Source of the DNA: Flammulina velutipes
Lineage: Eukaryota; Basidiomycota; Agaricomycetes; Agaricales; Physalacriaceae
Direction of reading: 5' to 3'
NCBI GenBank assembly: GCA_011800155.1
Contig: CM022377.1
Coordinates: forward strand, 1,364,001-1,428,000
Length of the DNA: 64,000 nt
The notes under the pieces were generated by a model. The model ran no database searches. It was not told the DNA's origin and saw only the letters and a program-made list of their open reading frames with translations. Below, in pieces: positions 33,506-47,493 of this stretch (the first letter of the stretch is position 1; each line of letters starts with the position of its first letter). The position numbers and the translations under genes were made by a program.

Positions 33506-34837
33506 CTATGAGGACTCGTCTAACGCTCTCATCTGAGAAACGCCTCGCCTATCCCTATAGAACAGAACCCCGCCCTCATCCTCGACAAATTGGCACTGAT
33601 TGTAGGACGTCCAAAGCGCCTTCCAGATGTTATCCTCCGAGAAGCGATAGTAGTCTCCAAGGAACGTGCGAAGATGGAACGTGGCGCTTGGGCCATTGTA
33701 GAAAGGCATTTTGGGGAAGAAGTGATGAGCGACGTGGTCGTGTGCGACATTATGGAGGAAGAAGCGACCTTGCCAACCTAGGAAAGGGCGATCCACCGTG
33801 GCAGCGGCGCCTCGTGCAAAGGACCAGGCGGAACCTCTGTAATGAGGAATCGTAGGGTCGGTATGCTGCAGATATGTGATCATAACGACTAGAGAATGTG
33901 TTAAATGAGGCAGGGTCTTTCAACGGGAAATATTGCAAACCACTTACACCAGTGCGTAACACATAGCCAAGGGATACCGTAAAGCGCCACGACGTTCCAC
34001 CACCCCCACACCCGAGAGGCGTAGATCACGACGATGGCCATGAATGTGATACCGATATTGCTTATAACGACCGCGTTGCGTTGCGAAGGCAAGAAGATAA
34101 TAGACGCTGGATTGAAATGATTGGTATTCTTGGGATATGTCGGCTGCCCGGACACATTGAAGACTAGATAGGAATATCAGTATGAGTACGCAATCGGGTA
34201 AAGACGAATAGAACGTACGCAAATAGGCTGGAAATGCTAACAGTTGCTGACGAACCAGCATGAGAAGGGTATAGACAGGAGTGTCACCGAAGTATTCCTC
34301 CCAGTCAATCCTGGTTGCGTTCTCCTTCGGAGCAATGCCTAGCATCGACCGAGTCTTGGGGACATAGACTTCATCGTGTTCCATCCGTCCGTGGTTCATG
34401 TGGTGACGGTGATGAGAAATTTTCCAGCTGAAATACGGGGTCCAGAGCACAGTGTGTGTGATAAAACCAATGAAGTCGTTCACCCATGGGCGAGCACTGA
34501 ACGCTCCGTGCCCACACTCGTGTCCAATGACCCAAATTCCGGTGAACGTAAGGCCTTGAAACCACCAGTACGCCAACCAGCTAAGAGTGCGAATGGAGAA
34601 AGAAGGAACGGTTGAAATCTGTCTGGCCAGTGTCCACAGGATGGTGCCGACGAGCATGTCCCGAGCGAGATACAGAAGGCCAAGTGCCGTGTTAGGTTGA
34701 AAGAGTTCAGTAGGAATGGCAGCGCGGATTTCAGCAATGGTGTAAGGAAGGGGTGAAAAGACGGGAGGGCTCTCAGTTGAGCAAGCGTCTTTGTCGAGAC
34801 GCGCAAGGTTCTGGTTAGACGTGGTAGAGGAAATCAT
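33506..34837 (-). CDS. Delta-12 fatty acid desaturase (copy 1)
   Basis: Three exons, 34837-34219, 34163-33948 and 33888-33506, total 1218 bases, 405 residues. The protein is an integral ER-membrane di-iron enzyme that puts a double bond into oleoyl chains to give linoleoyl chains. All three His boxes are present: HECGH at 106-110, HHRHH at 142-146 and HVAHH near the C-terminus. WWFQGLTFTGIWVIGHECGH, YLQHTDPTIPHY and ATVDRPFLGWQGRFF are family signatures. Helical hairpins flank them. The gene is divergent from a second desaturase, sharing a 784 bp promoter region. It is full length, with no missing residues seen. Exact regiospecificity (Delta-12 only or also omega-3) cannot be read from sequence. 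Confidence 0.93.
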
Positions 34838-35621
34838 TTTCGCTTGGCGTATCTAGGCGCAAAGTCCAGAAAGACTTTATATGCTCGACAGCAGGAGCCG
34901 GAGATACATTTATTTCCCAAGACGGACGAGTCCCCATAGCGAGACTGCTCTTTTACACAGCGAATCGAGATTAAGAAGACAAGGAGACATTCAGCGCGGG
35001 ACCTCGAACACCTGGTAATACCACGTGGGAAATGATGCGCCACCAACGGTTAAAAAGAATTATCGGAATCATGGTGGACCATTCATACAACCAACCAGGT
35101 ATGGCTTGCATTCAGAAGTGCGGAGTCAGCGTTGCTGAATGCCTGGTAACTCCTTGATGTGCGGTGGTTGACTGTCTGCCAGTCTGTGTCTAACCTTGCT
35201 GTGTTGTCCCGTCGAATCGGGGCAATGTCATCTCGATATCAGGTAAGAATGGTACATCACGGAATTTCTAGTGACTCTGAAAACAGTAGCCTGCGCTAAT
35301 AATTAAAGGGAGTCTTCCTATATATCTTACTTCTAGTGCCCGAACAAAACTGTAAGGGCTAGCTAGTGTTTGGGGAGATGATCGTCCACCAAATACTCAC
35401 TATAACGTAAGTAGGATTGCATTTTATGCAAGTATGGTAACGGTGACAGGTTTACCATACCTCCATTCGAGAGGGATGATGAAGCTCAGAACCGTGGGAG
35501 ATCGGTTGAGGCTTGATCTTGACCAACTTGGTACTTTTGCTAATATGCCTTTTCCTACGGCTGGTGTTAGCCCCGCCACCTTAAATACCTCTCGACTCTC
35601 AGTAATGTCATTCATCTCGCC
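34838..35621. promoter_or_regulatory. Shared divergent promoter region of two desaturases
   Basis: 784 bases between two head-to-head desaturase starts. On the minus side a CATATAAAG TATA-like box lies about 40 bases upstream of the copy 1 ATG. On the plus side TTAAATA lies about 40 bases upstream of the copy 2 ATG at 35622. No ORF of quality lies between. Common regulation, for example by temperature or fatty acids, is a reasonable inference but no defined site was identified. Confidence 0.5.
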
Positions 35622-37057
35622 ATGCCGTCCTTTCCCCCCCACAAATCTCTCCTCGAGCTTTTCCTGAAAGGCCGTCTAGACAAACACTGGCTTTCCCTTG
35701 ACGACTCTCCCGAATACGTCCTACGCAAGGAAACGCCATTCATAGCCCCAGACATAACCATATCTGAGATTCACGCCGCAATCCCTGCTCGTCTCTGGCA
35801 TAAATCCACGTTCTGGGGGATGTTTTACACGGCTCGCGCTGTCTCGTCGGCATACGTCCTATACAGGTCAACATTCCTCATTCCGTACGCGAAGGCGTAC
35901 ATCGGAGGACATTGCGCCTGTTTGCTCTGGGCCGTTTATTGGTGGTGTCAAGGCCTCGTTCTTGCTGGTTGGTGGTGCCTCGCACACGAAGCTGGACACG
36001 GCGCCCTCACATCTTACAAGTAAGTCGTCGTTCTTCCCCTCAACAACTTCCACGTTAACAAATGGTTTAAGATGGCTCAACAATATGATCGGCTTTCTCC
36101 TGCACACTTCCGTCCTTGCCCCGTATTTTGCGTGGCGCGAATCACACCGCAAACATCACAAGGCGACGATGAGCGTGGAGCGCGACGAAAACTATGTGCC
36201 CCGGACCCGCAAGGACTACACCATCAACCTGTCTCCCAGTGGCGAGAGCGAGCTTGAAGACGGCGAGCAGGTTGGCTATCTTCCCCCAGACAGCAAGAGT
36301 GGTACATTGGATTTGCACGACATATTCTCCGACGCGCCGTTTTACAATCTGGCTCAGATGCTTGTCATGCAGTTCTTGGGATGGCAGATATACCTGTTTT
36401 GCAACAAGATGGGTAATCCCATGTATCCTCCGGGCACAAATGTTAGTGCTCACATCTGCACCCTTGTATTCACTAACATATGAATTACAGCACTTCAGTC
36501 CATCCTCGCCTCTCTTCAAACCTCGTCACAGACGCTATATCATTCTGTCCGACATTGGGCTCATCGTTGTGATCCTCCTCCTTAGTCTTTGGGCTTACCA
36601 CACAAGCATCGTCACAGTCGTCAAGGTGTACTTCATCCCCTACATCCTCTGCAACCACCACATCGTCCTTCTCACCTACCTTCACCACTCCGACCCCACC
36701 CTCCCGCGCTACCGCGCCGCCCAATGGACGTTCGTCCGTGGTGCACTGTCCACTTGCGACCGGCCCCTCTACGGTTGGATAGGCCGAGCCATCCTCTGCA
36801 ACGTCAGCCACGACCACGTCGCCCACCACCTCTTCTCCCAAATCCCATTTTGGAACCAGCCATACGTGACGGAGTGCATCAAGCGCGTCTTGCGAGAGAA
36901 GGGGGAATCCGGCGCGTATAATTACGATCGTTCGAACGCGATGAGGGCGTTGTATAGGACGTTCACGGAGTGCTGTTTCATTGAGGACGAGGGTGATATC
37001 GTGTTCTACAAGAATCGGAATGGACTCGCCGGGAGAGAGTTTCTTGACAGGGCGTAG
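35622..37057 (+). CDS. Delta-12-type fatty acid desaturase (copy 2)
   Basis: Three exons, 35622-36019, 36072-36441 and 36491-37057, total 1335 bases, 444 residues. His boxes are HEAGH at 122-126, HRKHH at 158-162 and HVAHH near the C-terminus. WWCQGLVLAGWWCLAHEAGH, YLHHSDPTLPRY and TCDRPLYGWIGR support the family. It is clearly paralogous to copy 1 but diverged, with a longer loop (ESELEDGEQVGYLPPDSKSG) after the second His box. Mushroom genomes commonly carry two such enzymes, one strict Delta-12 and one with different substrate range or induction. It acts in the ER membrane. An upstream out-of-frame ATG at 35605 overlaps the start context. Confidence 0.92.
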
Positions 37058-37576
37058 ATGTGGGATAATTTGCGTGACAGTGGCATCTTGTATTATTATT
37101 TCTGAAAATTATGCATGTCTTGGAGCTTTGTTCTGATTTCAACAGCGTAAACTGACAAAGACTAGTCCAATGAATAAATGCGAACCAGATGGAGGGAAGC
37201 ATCCTTCAGTCTGCTAGAAGTTGGTCAATATGTAAGAGACCCGATGGCAATGGACAAGTTGGTCCCACTCCGTCGCGCGTCCGCTGGTTATCCGCGCGTC
37301 CATCAGGAAACCAATCACTGCCAATGGAGGCGTATATGAACGAGACAACGCTATATCTGAATCGTCAGAAGCTTGCGCGACACGAACCAGGTAAACGCTT
37401 AAACTAGATGCCATTCTCCGTGAGCTAGTACTTAGCAGTAGTGGAGTTCACGAAACGTCGAACATGCTTCCAGGTACGGGGCTGGCGGTCAATGTAAAAA
37501 CACCCTGTCTCAATTCCATCCTAAAAAGTAAGAGCCATTACTACCTCGCACGTAAAGAACATTGTTTAAAACACCC
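37058..37576. other. Convergent intergenic region
   Basis: Between the 3' ends of desaturase copy 2 (+) and the SLM1-like gene (-). Nothing recognisable beyond presumed 3' UTRs. Confidence 0.45.
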
Positions 37577-39496
37577 TCAAAGTTCCTCCGTGAACTTGCT
37601 TTCCCCAGCTGGTTTCGCTTCATCAGGTTCAGTGTAGCCGCGAGGTTGTTGACCTTCGGGGGCCTTCTCCATTTGCCGTTTGCTTGGACGTCTGCCTAGA
37701 TCAGCTCCCTCAGTTTTCTCAGCCTGTCAATCAAATCAGCGAAATGCCTTCGTCGAAAAAGAAAACGGAACTGACTACATGGCCGTCCTTCTCGTGGTGA
37801 GTGGATTGAGGGTGCGAATAACTCGGGGGATCTTCAGCCTGTAGACCATTCGGGACATCTTCATATTCCTCTTCCTCATCCTCATCCTCGAGGCTGCTTC
37901 CTTCTGCGTCGCTTTCCTCTTCACTGACGTAACCCGCTGACCGGACGGCGGCAGCGACTGGACCGCTTCTTTCCATCTGCTCGCTGGCAACCAAGTACCG
38001 TGCACATAACATGCGGATATCATTCCACCACTCCATCATGTCCTCTCTGCTCCTGGCTCGGAAGCTCCATGCATGATCTCCTCCTCCAAGGCGCGATCGT
38101 ATGCTCCCAGACTTGGTCGTGCCTAACCCGTCCTTTCTGCCTTCGATATGGAACTTGTGGCTCTTGCTCTTGGTCGAGCTCGGAGGGCCAAGTGTGCAGG
38201 CTGGCAAAAACAACGAGAACAGAGGCGTTTGTGCTTCTCTGTCATCAGAGCTAGTGTACTCGTGAAGGAAACTATATGCACCGATTAACGTTGCGCAGAA
38301 TGAAGGAAGGTGTCGATAGTACATACCCGGCGGCGGTTAGGACGAAGTAGCTTTCGCGGTACGTCCTGGTGAATCTCTTCTTTCTTTCCAAATGACCGAT
38401 ATGAAGTGGAAGAACGCTCGGATCCTCTTTGCTGGGGTAGATGATGGTCTCTGGGTTGCGGAGGGGAGTATCCGGGTCAAGGAGATGGTCACTTCTTGCG
38501 CTGAACGTGAGCCATTCACGATCTGGTGCGAGTTCGGCCATATGACCACCTAATACGCGCCACGTATCCTGCACGCTAGTGCTCATCCGAGACTGCCACT
38601 CGTCGAATGTCTGCCATGCACTCTGGATCGCCCGAACGATACCCTCCTCGAAATGAGCACTATTTTGCTGCATGATGATAATGCTCTTCTGCAGGAGATT
38701 CTCCTCATGAACTTGTTTCTGAAGTTGTCGCGTAACTGCTGCGTTTGTCACGTAACTGGAAGGATGTGATGAGAGAGAGAGTCAGTTGAATCGATATCGA
38801 CATACGGATCTGTCTTGGCCGTCACGCTCATCGGGGTGTTCTTGAATGTGGATATGCTTTGGGACAATTCGGCTATGAATTTGGTGGAGAGTTCTCGTTC
38901 CTTTGCTACGCTGGTGGCCAGTTTTCCGGTATCATTTTGAACGTTCTGAGTGAGTGGTCAGCCGGGAGGGACGCGACTGTGGCTTTAGTTTACCTTGATA
39001 TGGGCCTTGATCTCCGTGCGCAGTTTCTGCAGATGCTGAACGATTGAACTGTCGATGGTACGCCCTAGATTAGCATGTTGGTCGGCAATGACGCGTGTCT
39101 TGTCTCGGATGGAGTAGAATATGTCCTGTGAATGGTCAGATTTCTGATACGACTGCGCTGACAAGACGCACCTGAAGGCCGCCTTCTCCTAGAAACTGGT
39201 TCCCCGCCCGGAAAGGCACCTGAATCACTGCGCCCAACTTTGTCATCTCCTTTGCTGTGTTGTTCTCGATGTCTGCGACGCCCTGGGAGCTATGAGCTTC
39301 AATAGTTGAGGTATATGCGAATGGACTGACCTCAAAGTAGGCAATGAGCTGCTTGACGATAGCTTTCCATGCCACGAAGCGCTCGATGAGCACGTCGCTC
39401 GGGCGCAAGTCGTGCGGGGCGACATTCTTCTTGATAAGACTTTGGTTCCGCGAAATAGTCGAGGCGCGAGAGATGCTCGTCGCGCGAGAAACAGAC
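37577..39496 (-). CDS. SLM1-like BAR/PH-domain protein
   Basis: A multi-exon gene starting MSVSRATSISRASTISRN at 39496. An N-terminal helical BAR-like region follows (PSDVLIERFVAWKAIVKQL, GVADIENNTAKEMTKLGAVI, NQFLGEGGLQDIFYSIRDKT, DEWQSRMSTSVQDTW). A PH domain runs from about ILPLHIGHLERKKRFTRTYR-like sequence (HIGHLERKKRF, ESYFVLTAAGYLHEYTS, LFSLFLPACTL) to WSFRARSREDMMEWWNDI. A disordered acidic tail ends KFTEEL at 37577. This is the order in yeast Slm1/Slm2, PI(4,5)P2-binding effectors of TORC2 at the plasma membrane that take part in eisosome and actin control. The last intron (near 37728-37781) is phase 0. Middle exon ends are approximate. Confidence 0.8.
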
Positions 39497-41388
<1,892 letters not shown>

Positions 41389-41630
41389 TACCAGGAGGCT
41401 GTCGGATGTCCACGTCAATTTTGTATGATACCTTTAATATTCCGATACATATAATCGGCGGTACGTAGACGGATGGCAGGGGGTGTATGTATTATATAGC
41501 GGCTTCAAACCTTTGGCTCTGAACATACCCTGAGGAGTACCTGATCATGCAACTCAGCACGCAGCTTCGCACCGTTTCCATCGCGGTGACCTTCCTTTCT
41601 TCTCTCAGCTCCTCAACGTCGCTTGCTTTG

Positions 41631-41998
41631 ATGTACGTCAGAGTGTCAGTGAATAAATTGTTCAATCACTCCAGCTTGTCTTATTCACATCCCTTCCAGC
41701 GCGTTGCTAGAACCACTCGGCGTCAAATTCGTGACATCGCAGATAACTATTGGTTATGGCGAGCCAACAAATTCAGTCTGGTGCTATGCATTCTAATTGA
41801 ATCACAGTTATGATCCATACGGCAACGGGGAAATGATACAATTAAACGATACTGAGAATTGTACCGCTGTGACAGCGGCGCTGTCGACGCCATAATCATC
41901 CACCCTTTCCAGCCATTCACAAACTCCTCGCCAATATTATTCCAATGTAATCATGACATTTCTCGTTCAGCTAGCCGATTGCCGCGGGGGGACAGCTC
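41631..41998 (+). pseudogene. Broken 5' duplicate of the kinase-like gene
   Basis: Copies the start of the kinase-like gene at 43148. The same MYVR first exon is followed by an intron ending CCTTCCAG. An RVARTTRR exon then ends in a position equivalent to NPWL. After a second intron come DPYGNGEMIQLND and, in a shifted frame, AIIIHPFQPFTNSS matching TIIHPYKPFTNSA. The frame then breaks (in-frame stop after LSTP) and similarity ends around the CAGCTAGCCGATTGCCGCG block, equivalent to about 43508. The kinase core is missing. It is best read as a partial, decayed duplicate. Confidence 0.65.
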
Positions 41999-42359
41999 CA
42001 GACATTGATAGGGGAAGTCACAATATTGCATCGACCTGCGAGAGAATAGAATCCCACCCTGTCAGACAGTTCAGAAGCGAAGCATAACAACGGGCTGAAA
42101 ATATGCGCCACACTGATAAAGCAACCATATTAAGGTCTAGACTCTAGTGTCGCGAAGGATGAATCTAAATGTGGCGCAATGCTGACGGCGGTCGCTGAGT
42201 TCGACCGCTTTCTGGAAGGATGTGAGTAGAACATACCAGAGTGACAAAGAGTATCCGTGTGAACGACTCATGGAATCTTCTTGGTCAGGCATTTGCAAGA
42301 CGACACACATGCAATTAGAATGGTGAGCTGAAATTGCCTCGATACAAACTTACGTGGCG
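41999..42359. other. Intergenic between kinase remnant and HPNDP copy C
   Basis: About 360 bases with two opposed GCGCCACA/TGTGGCGC words near 42104 and 42173. No gene. Confidence 0.4.
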
Positions 42360-42915
42360 TTAAAATCTATCAAAATGAGACCACTGCGGGTCATCGCTCC
42401 TTCCAATAATATTCTTCGCCTCAGCAAGGAATTCCTTGTCATCTGCGAGGGCGAGCTCCTCTTCCGTCTTGTTCGCACTTATGTGTATGGTCAGACACAA
42501 CTTGTGGTGAGTCGGGTCCAAAAAGCCGCCGATTTGATGTTTCTTCCTGCAAACGGGAGACAGGTAAATAAAGGGAAGATTTTGAGGATGGTGTGCAGAC
42601 CCACCTGGCCGACGATATGCGCCACTTGCTATACCAATCGCCTCGCAGCTGCGATGACGCGTTAGCGAAATGGCTGATACCCGTGAGACTCTTGAGCTCG
42701 TCGTCAGTGAATGTCCAACCCAGGACGTAATGAGGCTGAGGGGGCCGTATGCGATGATTCATAACAGGCGGAGGCTGGTGAAGAGGACGGGTTAGTGGAT
42801 AGCCCGCTCGCGTGATAGTCGGGTCGTTTGGATGTCTGTCGGGAAGTGAGTTACTATGTGGGAAAGACGCTGGCAAGATTTGAACCATTTACACACGATT
42901 TTCGAAGCTGGTCAT
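42360..42915 (-). CDS. HPNDP-family small protein, copy C (unknown function)
   Basis: Three exons: 42915-42893, 42835-42605 and 42546-42360, with introns of 57 and 58 bases. The total is 441 bases, 146 residues. It starts MTSFENRVHPNDPTITRAGY, then has a Pro-rich segment, YVLGWTFTDDELKSLTGI, SHFANASSQL and DWYSKWR. The last exon starts KKHQIGGFLDP and ends SDDPQWSHFDRF. Exon lengths and phases match copy A at 14.6-15.1 kb nearly base for base: 23, 231 and then 181 or 187 bases. The long-conserved structure with diverged sequence argues for selection on the protein. No domain is recognised. It sits between a kinase-like pseudogene and the intact kinase-like gene. Confidence 0.78.
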
Positions 42916-43147
42916 GGTTTATTGTCAAGGTTGGAGACCCAGGTAACTTACAACTTGAGTGTCAATCAAACTAACTTAGCATCGTCGGCGCGCTCTACTA
43001 ACTGTTTAATAGCAAGTCCTGACGAGCTATCGAGTATGTTTCAGAGAGACTAACAGCGATATAAAAATAGGTTGAGCTCAGCTCTGGAGTCGAAATTTCA
43101 TTCATTCTCTCAGCCACTGAGCTGTTTTACGCCTTTCTGTTATCGCT

Positions 43148-44378
43148 ATGTACGTCAGAGTGAGTTGTGAATATCCTCGCTGGTATGTTACGACATTTAC
43201 ATCTTTCAGCGCGTCGCCACCATGGTTCGTCGATCCTGTCTGCCAACAAATAACCCGTGGTTAAGGTGTGCTAGGAAGTTTCGTCCGACGTTATAATCTG
43301 ACTGAATAACAACAGTCTTGACCCCTACTGCAAAGGAAACGTGGTACGACTAGACGTACATGGAAGTAATGTTACTCTCGACGCCACAATCATCCACCCA
43401 TACAAGCCATTCACGAATTCTGCTTCTCTCCTCGTCAATATCTCACATTATCGTTCCAATGGACTCCCTCGCACACTTGTTCTCAAGCTAGCCGATCGCC
43501 GCGTCGGGGATAGACCATATAGTCCTTCTTGGTCTCTAGACGTTGAACGGAGCTATCAAATGGACCTACAACGTCACTTGGAGAGACACGGTGCATATCC
43601 CGAAGATGACCCCGAATCTGAAGCGCCTCTCTATGACGACCTGCGCCGTTGGCAGAATCTTAAAGGGTTCATTGACAACGAAGCGAGCGCATACTCCCAT
43701 CTCAGTGAAGCGCAGTCCCTCGGTTTGGTACCTCGTTTCTACGGCCGAGTGCGCGTCACAATGTCGGAAGACCCCAATGCTCATCCCTCTGTACGCTTTA
43801 TCGACGGGTTGCTCATCGAGTATATCTCCGGGCGTCCCATGGATTCCATCCGCGTCGGCGAAGATATATCCGTTGGGCAGGCTGAAGAAGTTTCCCAGCG
43901 TGTCATTGCTCTCTCCCGCCAGTTGCGCCGCTATGGTGTGAGCCACGGAGATATTCATCTCGGCAACATCATTCTTCGCAAAGAAACGAACGCACCTGTC
44001 CTGATCGACTGGGGTTTAGCAGACTCTGAAAGAGCCGGGGGTTCTCTTGCAGAAAGGTGGAATGATACGACTCTTAGGTGCGACTTTGAGAGCGCTGTGC
44101 GCATCTTGTTGAGCGCGCCGCAAGACCCTAGCCAGTTCTGGCATCGCACCAGGACGCCTGCAAACGATTCCGATCGTATCGCCATGGCTGTTCGGCTGGG
44201 AGGTGACGCGGAATCCTGGAGGTTTGTTAACATGATTATCAGGACTCAAGTTCGGCCACACGAATTGCAGCTTTTCTACTACGAGGACACGACGGTTGAC
44301 GAGGATAAAGGATTGAGATGGAGGCTGAAAAGAGGGGTGAAATCAAAGATGCTCAATGATCCTGTACCAGTGTCCTAG
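43148..44378 (+). CDS. Protein-kinase-like fold protein (atypical)
   Basis: Three exons: 43148-43159 (12 bases), 43210-43265 and 43316-44378, total 1131 bases, 376 residues. Kinase-type landmarks are a VLKLAD Lys at about 80, SAYSHLSEAQSLGLVPRFYG, a hinge-like GLLIEYISGRPM, the catalytic loop HGDIHLGNIIL with His 233, and DWG at 254-256 in place of DFG. This matches the aminoglycoside-phosphotransferase/kinase-like superfamily seen in many fungal 'kinase-like' proteins. The substrate, protein or small molecule, is unknown. The very short first exon is supported because the decayed duplicate at 41631 keeps it. No signal peptide is seen. Confidence 0.75.
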
Positions 44379-44571
44379 TCGTCTAATACACGCCTCTTTC
44401 TTCTTGGAATACTCCACGGATGGCTTATTAGGTAGAATTGACGTTACATGGACGTTGGAGAGTAAGAGAACCACGTGCAGTCGACAAAGCAGCGATCATA
44501 TAACAAGGCCACACAACGCGGTAAAACCGTCGCCATTGTTCAACACGACGACAACGACATTTACGGGTAGG

Positions 44572-47235
44572 ATGAGCGACTCACAGGAGCCTGAAAGCTG
44601 GGACGACGAATTCGAGCTCGACGATCCCAGTCCATCCACTTCACGCCCACGACTATCACACGACGACGAAGACAACGATTTCGGTCTATGGGGCGAGGAC
44701 GACGAAGACAAGACGCTCACCGCGCGTTCACGACCTGCCAGAGCACCGACCCCACCACCACCAGTGCCCCCGCTACCCCAAGGCATACAGAGTCCCGTTC
44801 CGTCCGTTTTTTCGAGCGGAAGCAACGGCTCGACTGCACACCTACGACCAAGTATCTCGCGCACGTCTGCAGCAAAGGCGTCCGTAGGCTTTGCGAACCT
44901 GCCACCCAGTCCGCCGATACACCAGGAGAGGCGCAGGCTGAAGAAGAAGAGCAGGCCGCCGACGGAAGGCGTGTATGAAATGCAGGAATACTTGACGAGC
45001 GAGGATGAGATTCCTTCGACGCCCATGGGCTCACCACCCGTCGGATCACCTCTACTGCAGCGCATAGGAAGCGTCAAGAACAAGTTCTCTGGACGGAAGA
45101 AGAGAGCGAGTTCAACTCCTAGCGAAGTCATGCTTCACGAGGGTACGCGTCCTTTTATGTCGAGCCTTGTTCTTTTTATCCATTCTCACTGCAGAAACCA
45201 CACCCAGACCTGCGACACCTCCTCATAACAAGTCCTGGTTCTTTCGCCCCCCGGATGCCGAGCCACAGTCACCGAAAGTCCGTAAACGAAAGAGTTTTGG
45301 CTTTGTACGCAAGGGCGACCTCCCCTCAGACTTAGAGGCCGCGCTTGCTGCGAACAATCATTCTCAAGACAGATACGGTGGTCTGGGACTAGGCAGGGCA
45401 GGGAATGACCGTGAACGAAGTACGGAACGGCCTCAAGAGGGCAGTCGGTCATGGATGGGTAACATGCGGCGCATTAGCATCACCTCGAAACACAAACGCG
45501 GCGTGTCTGTCGCCTCTGGCGAACCCCCTCCCCTTCTTCCACCGATAGAACTTCGTCCGCCTTCACCATTCTTTGACATCAGTCACGTTCCTTCGTCCAG
45601 CGAAGGCAGTTACGCCACTGCAGAGAGCACCAGCACCAGTGCAAGCCCCAATCGAAAAGTGGCTGCTCTCGGTATGACGGCGTCTACTACAGCGTCGTTA
45701 GGGCGCACTACCACTACGACGATCATCACGAGCAGTGGAATAGCGGTACCTCGAAGGAACTCATTAGGAGATCTTAAAATCCCCGCTCGTATTTCACAAG
45801 CGCAGGTGGGCCTGCGACGAGACCTCACCATGGTCCGCGAATTCGCTAAGAGCGTAGATGGTTAGTGGCATTCAATTTCTATCACTTTGACGCGTCCTGA
45901 CATTTTTGATTAGAACTAAAGGACCTACAGGCAATCTATACTGACCTGCTGGCCCAAGTCCAATCTATCCTCGCCTCATCGCCGCCTCCGGCTCCACGAC
46001 CTACATCCCCATCCGTCTTTCGTCCCCGCAGCCGGTCCAACACCCAAGCACGCCCTAAAACACTACAAGCCCTGACAGCCGACGTCTACACCATCAATTC
46101 GAAATACCGTATTGCTTGGGAATGTGCCGAACTCCTCGTCGAAATCGGTGGCGGAGGTCCTCCGACCACTAGCGTTTCAGCGCCTGCCATGACAACGTCG
46201 CAGAGCGAACCTAGCGGAAGCAAAAAGAGTCGGGAACGCGCTATCACTCTTACCGTGGATGATCGCGATACTGCGACTCCCAAACCTCCCGAGGTTGTAA
46301 ATCAATCACCAGTCACCCCAGCCTCCTGGCGCGCGTCCACGGGGCGACACGACCTAAGTCAGCGTCAACTATCGTTATTGCGCGACATGCTCAGCCCGAC
46401 TCCTGTACCGGAGAGGAGTGAAAGTCGCATGAGCACCAACCGCGAATGGCGGTGGGGCGACGCGATGAACAGCACGGTCACGCTTCCTAGCGAGGAGAGT
46501 TCAGTGGCACCGAATGCTACGCCTACGACGAAGAAGAAGAGACGGAGTTCTCGGATGGGAATGACAGGGATCCGGGACATGTTGAGGAGTTTGAAGAAGC
46601 AGGGGCAGAGTTCGACGAGCGTCAGCACGCACGCGAGCAGTGGGGAAAGCAGTAGACCCGAGAGTCGTGCAGCTGGGAGGGCTTCGACGTATGGGAGACG
46701 GCGAGCGAAGACTTCGAGTGGTCCGGAGCTGATGGATCCTTCGCGGCCGGTCACACCCTTCGCTAACGCGAGCATCTCGTCGCTGAATCGCCCCAGTCCT
46801 CGACGACCAAGTCTCGCGAGTATCTTCAAGTTGGGGAGAGGAAGCAGCAGCAAAAATTCGATTGCTGCTGCGAGTCGAAGCAATCTGGATCTGCATGAAA
46901 CGTCGAGCGGGAGCAGCGTTGGCCGTGATGAATGGGACCACATGGATGACGAGTTGAGTCCTATTTCCTCTGGCGCGGGAGACACGATTCGGGTGCGGCG
47001 CGGGGCGTTGCTGGATGAGCTGAATCGACTGTCGAACGTTGAGGAGGAGGGGAGCACCAGGCTTCCCGCATCATTGGCGATACTAAAAAACGCGTCTGTG
47101 CGGTCGATGCCAGAGGGGCGTCTTGCGATGACGCCTGAGAACATCAGGCCTCTCTTGGAGAATGCGCGGGACGTGAAGCGGCAGTTGACGGAGTGTATAG
47201 ACGAGATCAGGACACTGTTGGACGCGCATCGGTAG
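44572..47235 (+). CDS. Large disordered protein with WDDEFEL N-terminus (unknown function)
   Basis: Three exons, 44572-45142, 45195-45860 and 45914-47235, total 2559 bases, 852 residues. It starts MSDSQEPESWDDEFELDDP and is rich in Ser, Pro, Arg and Thr throughout. Ordered pieces are few: a helical stretch ELKDLQAIYTDLLAQVQSIL followed by YRIAWECAELLVEIG, then WRWGDAMNSTVTLP. The C-terminal helix NARDVKRQLTECIDEIRTLL ends LDAHR. The acidic Trp motif recalls Byr4/Bfa1-type mitotic GAP subunits, but other hallmarks of that family were not found, so I do not assign it. Many SxP and RxxS sites suggest phosphorylation. Introns are short, phase 1 and canonical. Confidence 0.75.
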
Positions 47236-47493
47236 TATTGTTGCATATCATTCGCATGGGCATCTATTTATTCCTCCTACATTCACCTACACACCATCTT
47301 GTCGTCGTAATAAAGTTAATGCTATCTGTACTTTTCTTGAACTTCAACTTGCAAACGAAAGGAAGAAAACAAGGGCAGTTGAGGGCCGCTTCCCACGCAC
47401 AGGCCTGCTTACGTATACGGCATTGAAACTCCGACGTAAAGGCAATGGTGTGAGGCTGCGTCGTCTCCCCAACAACCACCAACCATCAAGGCT

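Noticed and set aside
33508..33855. Plus-strand ORF across desaturase copy 1
   Set aside because: Antisense to conserved His-box coding sequence; no independent support.
44572..47235. Assignment as Byr4/Bfa1 mitotic GAP subunit
   Set aside because: Only the WDDEFEL-like opening fits; the other expected conserved blocks of that family were not found.
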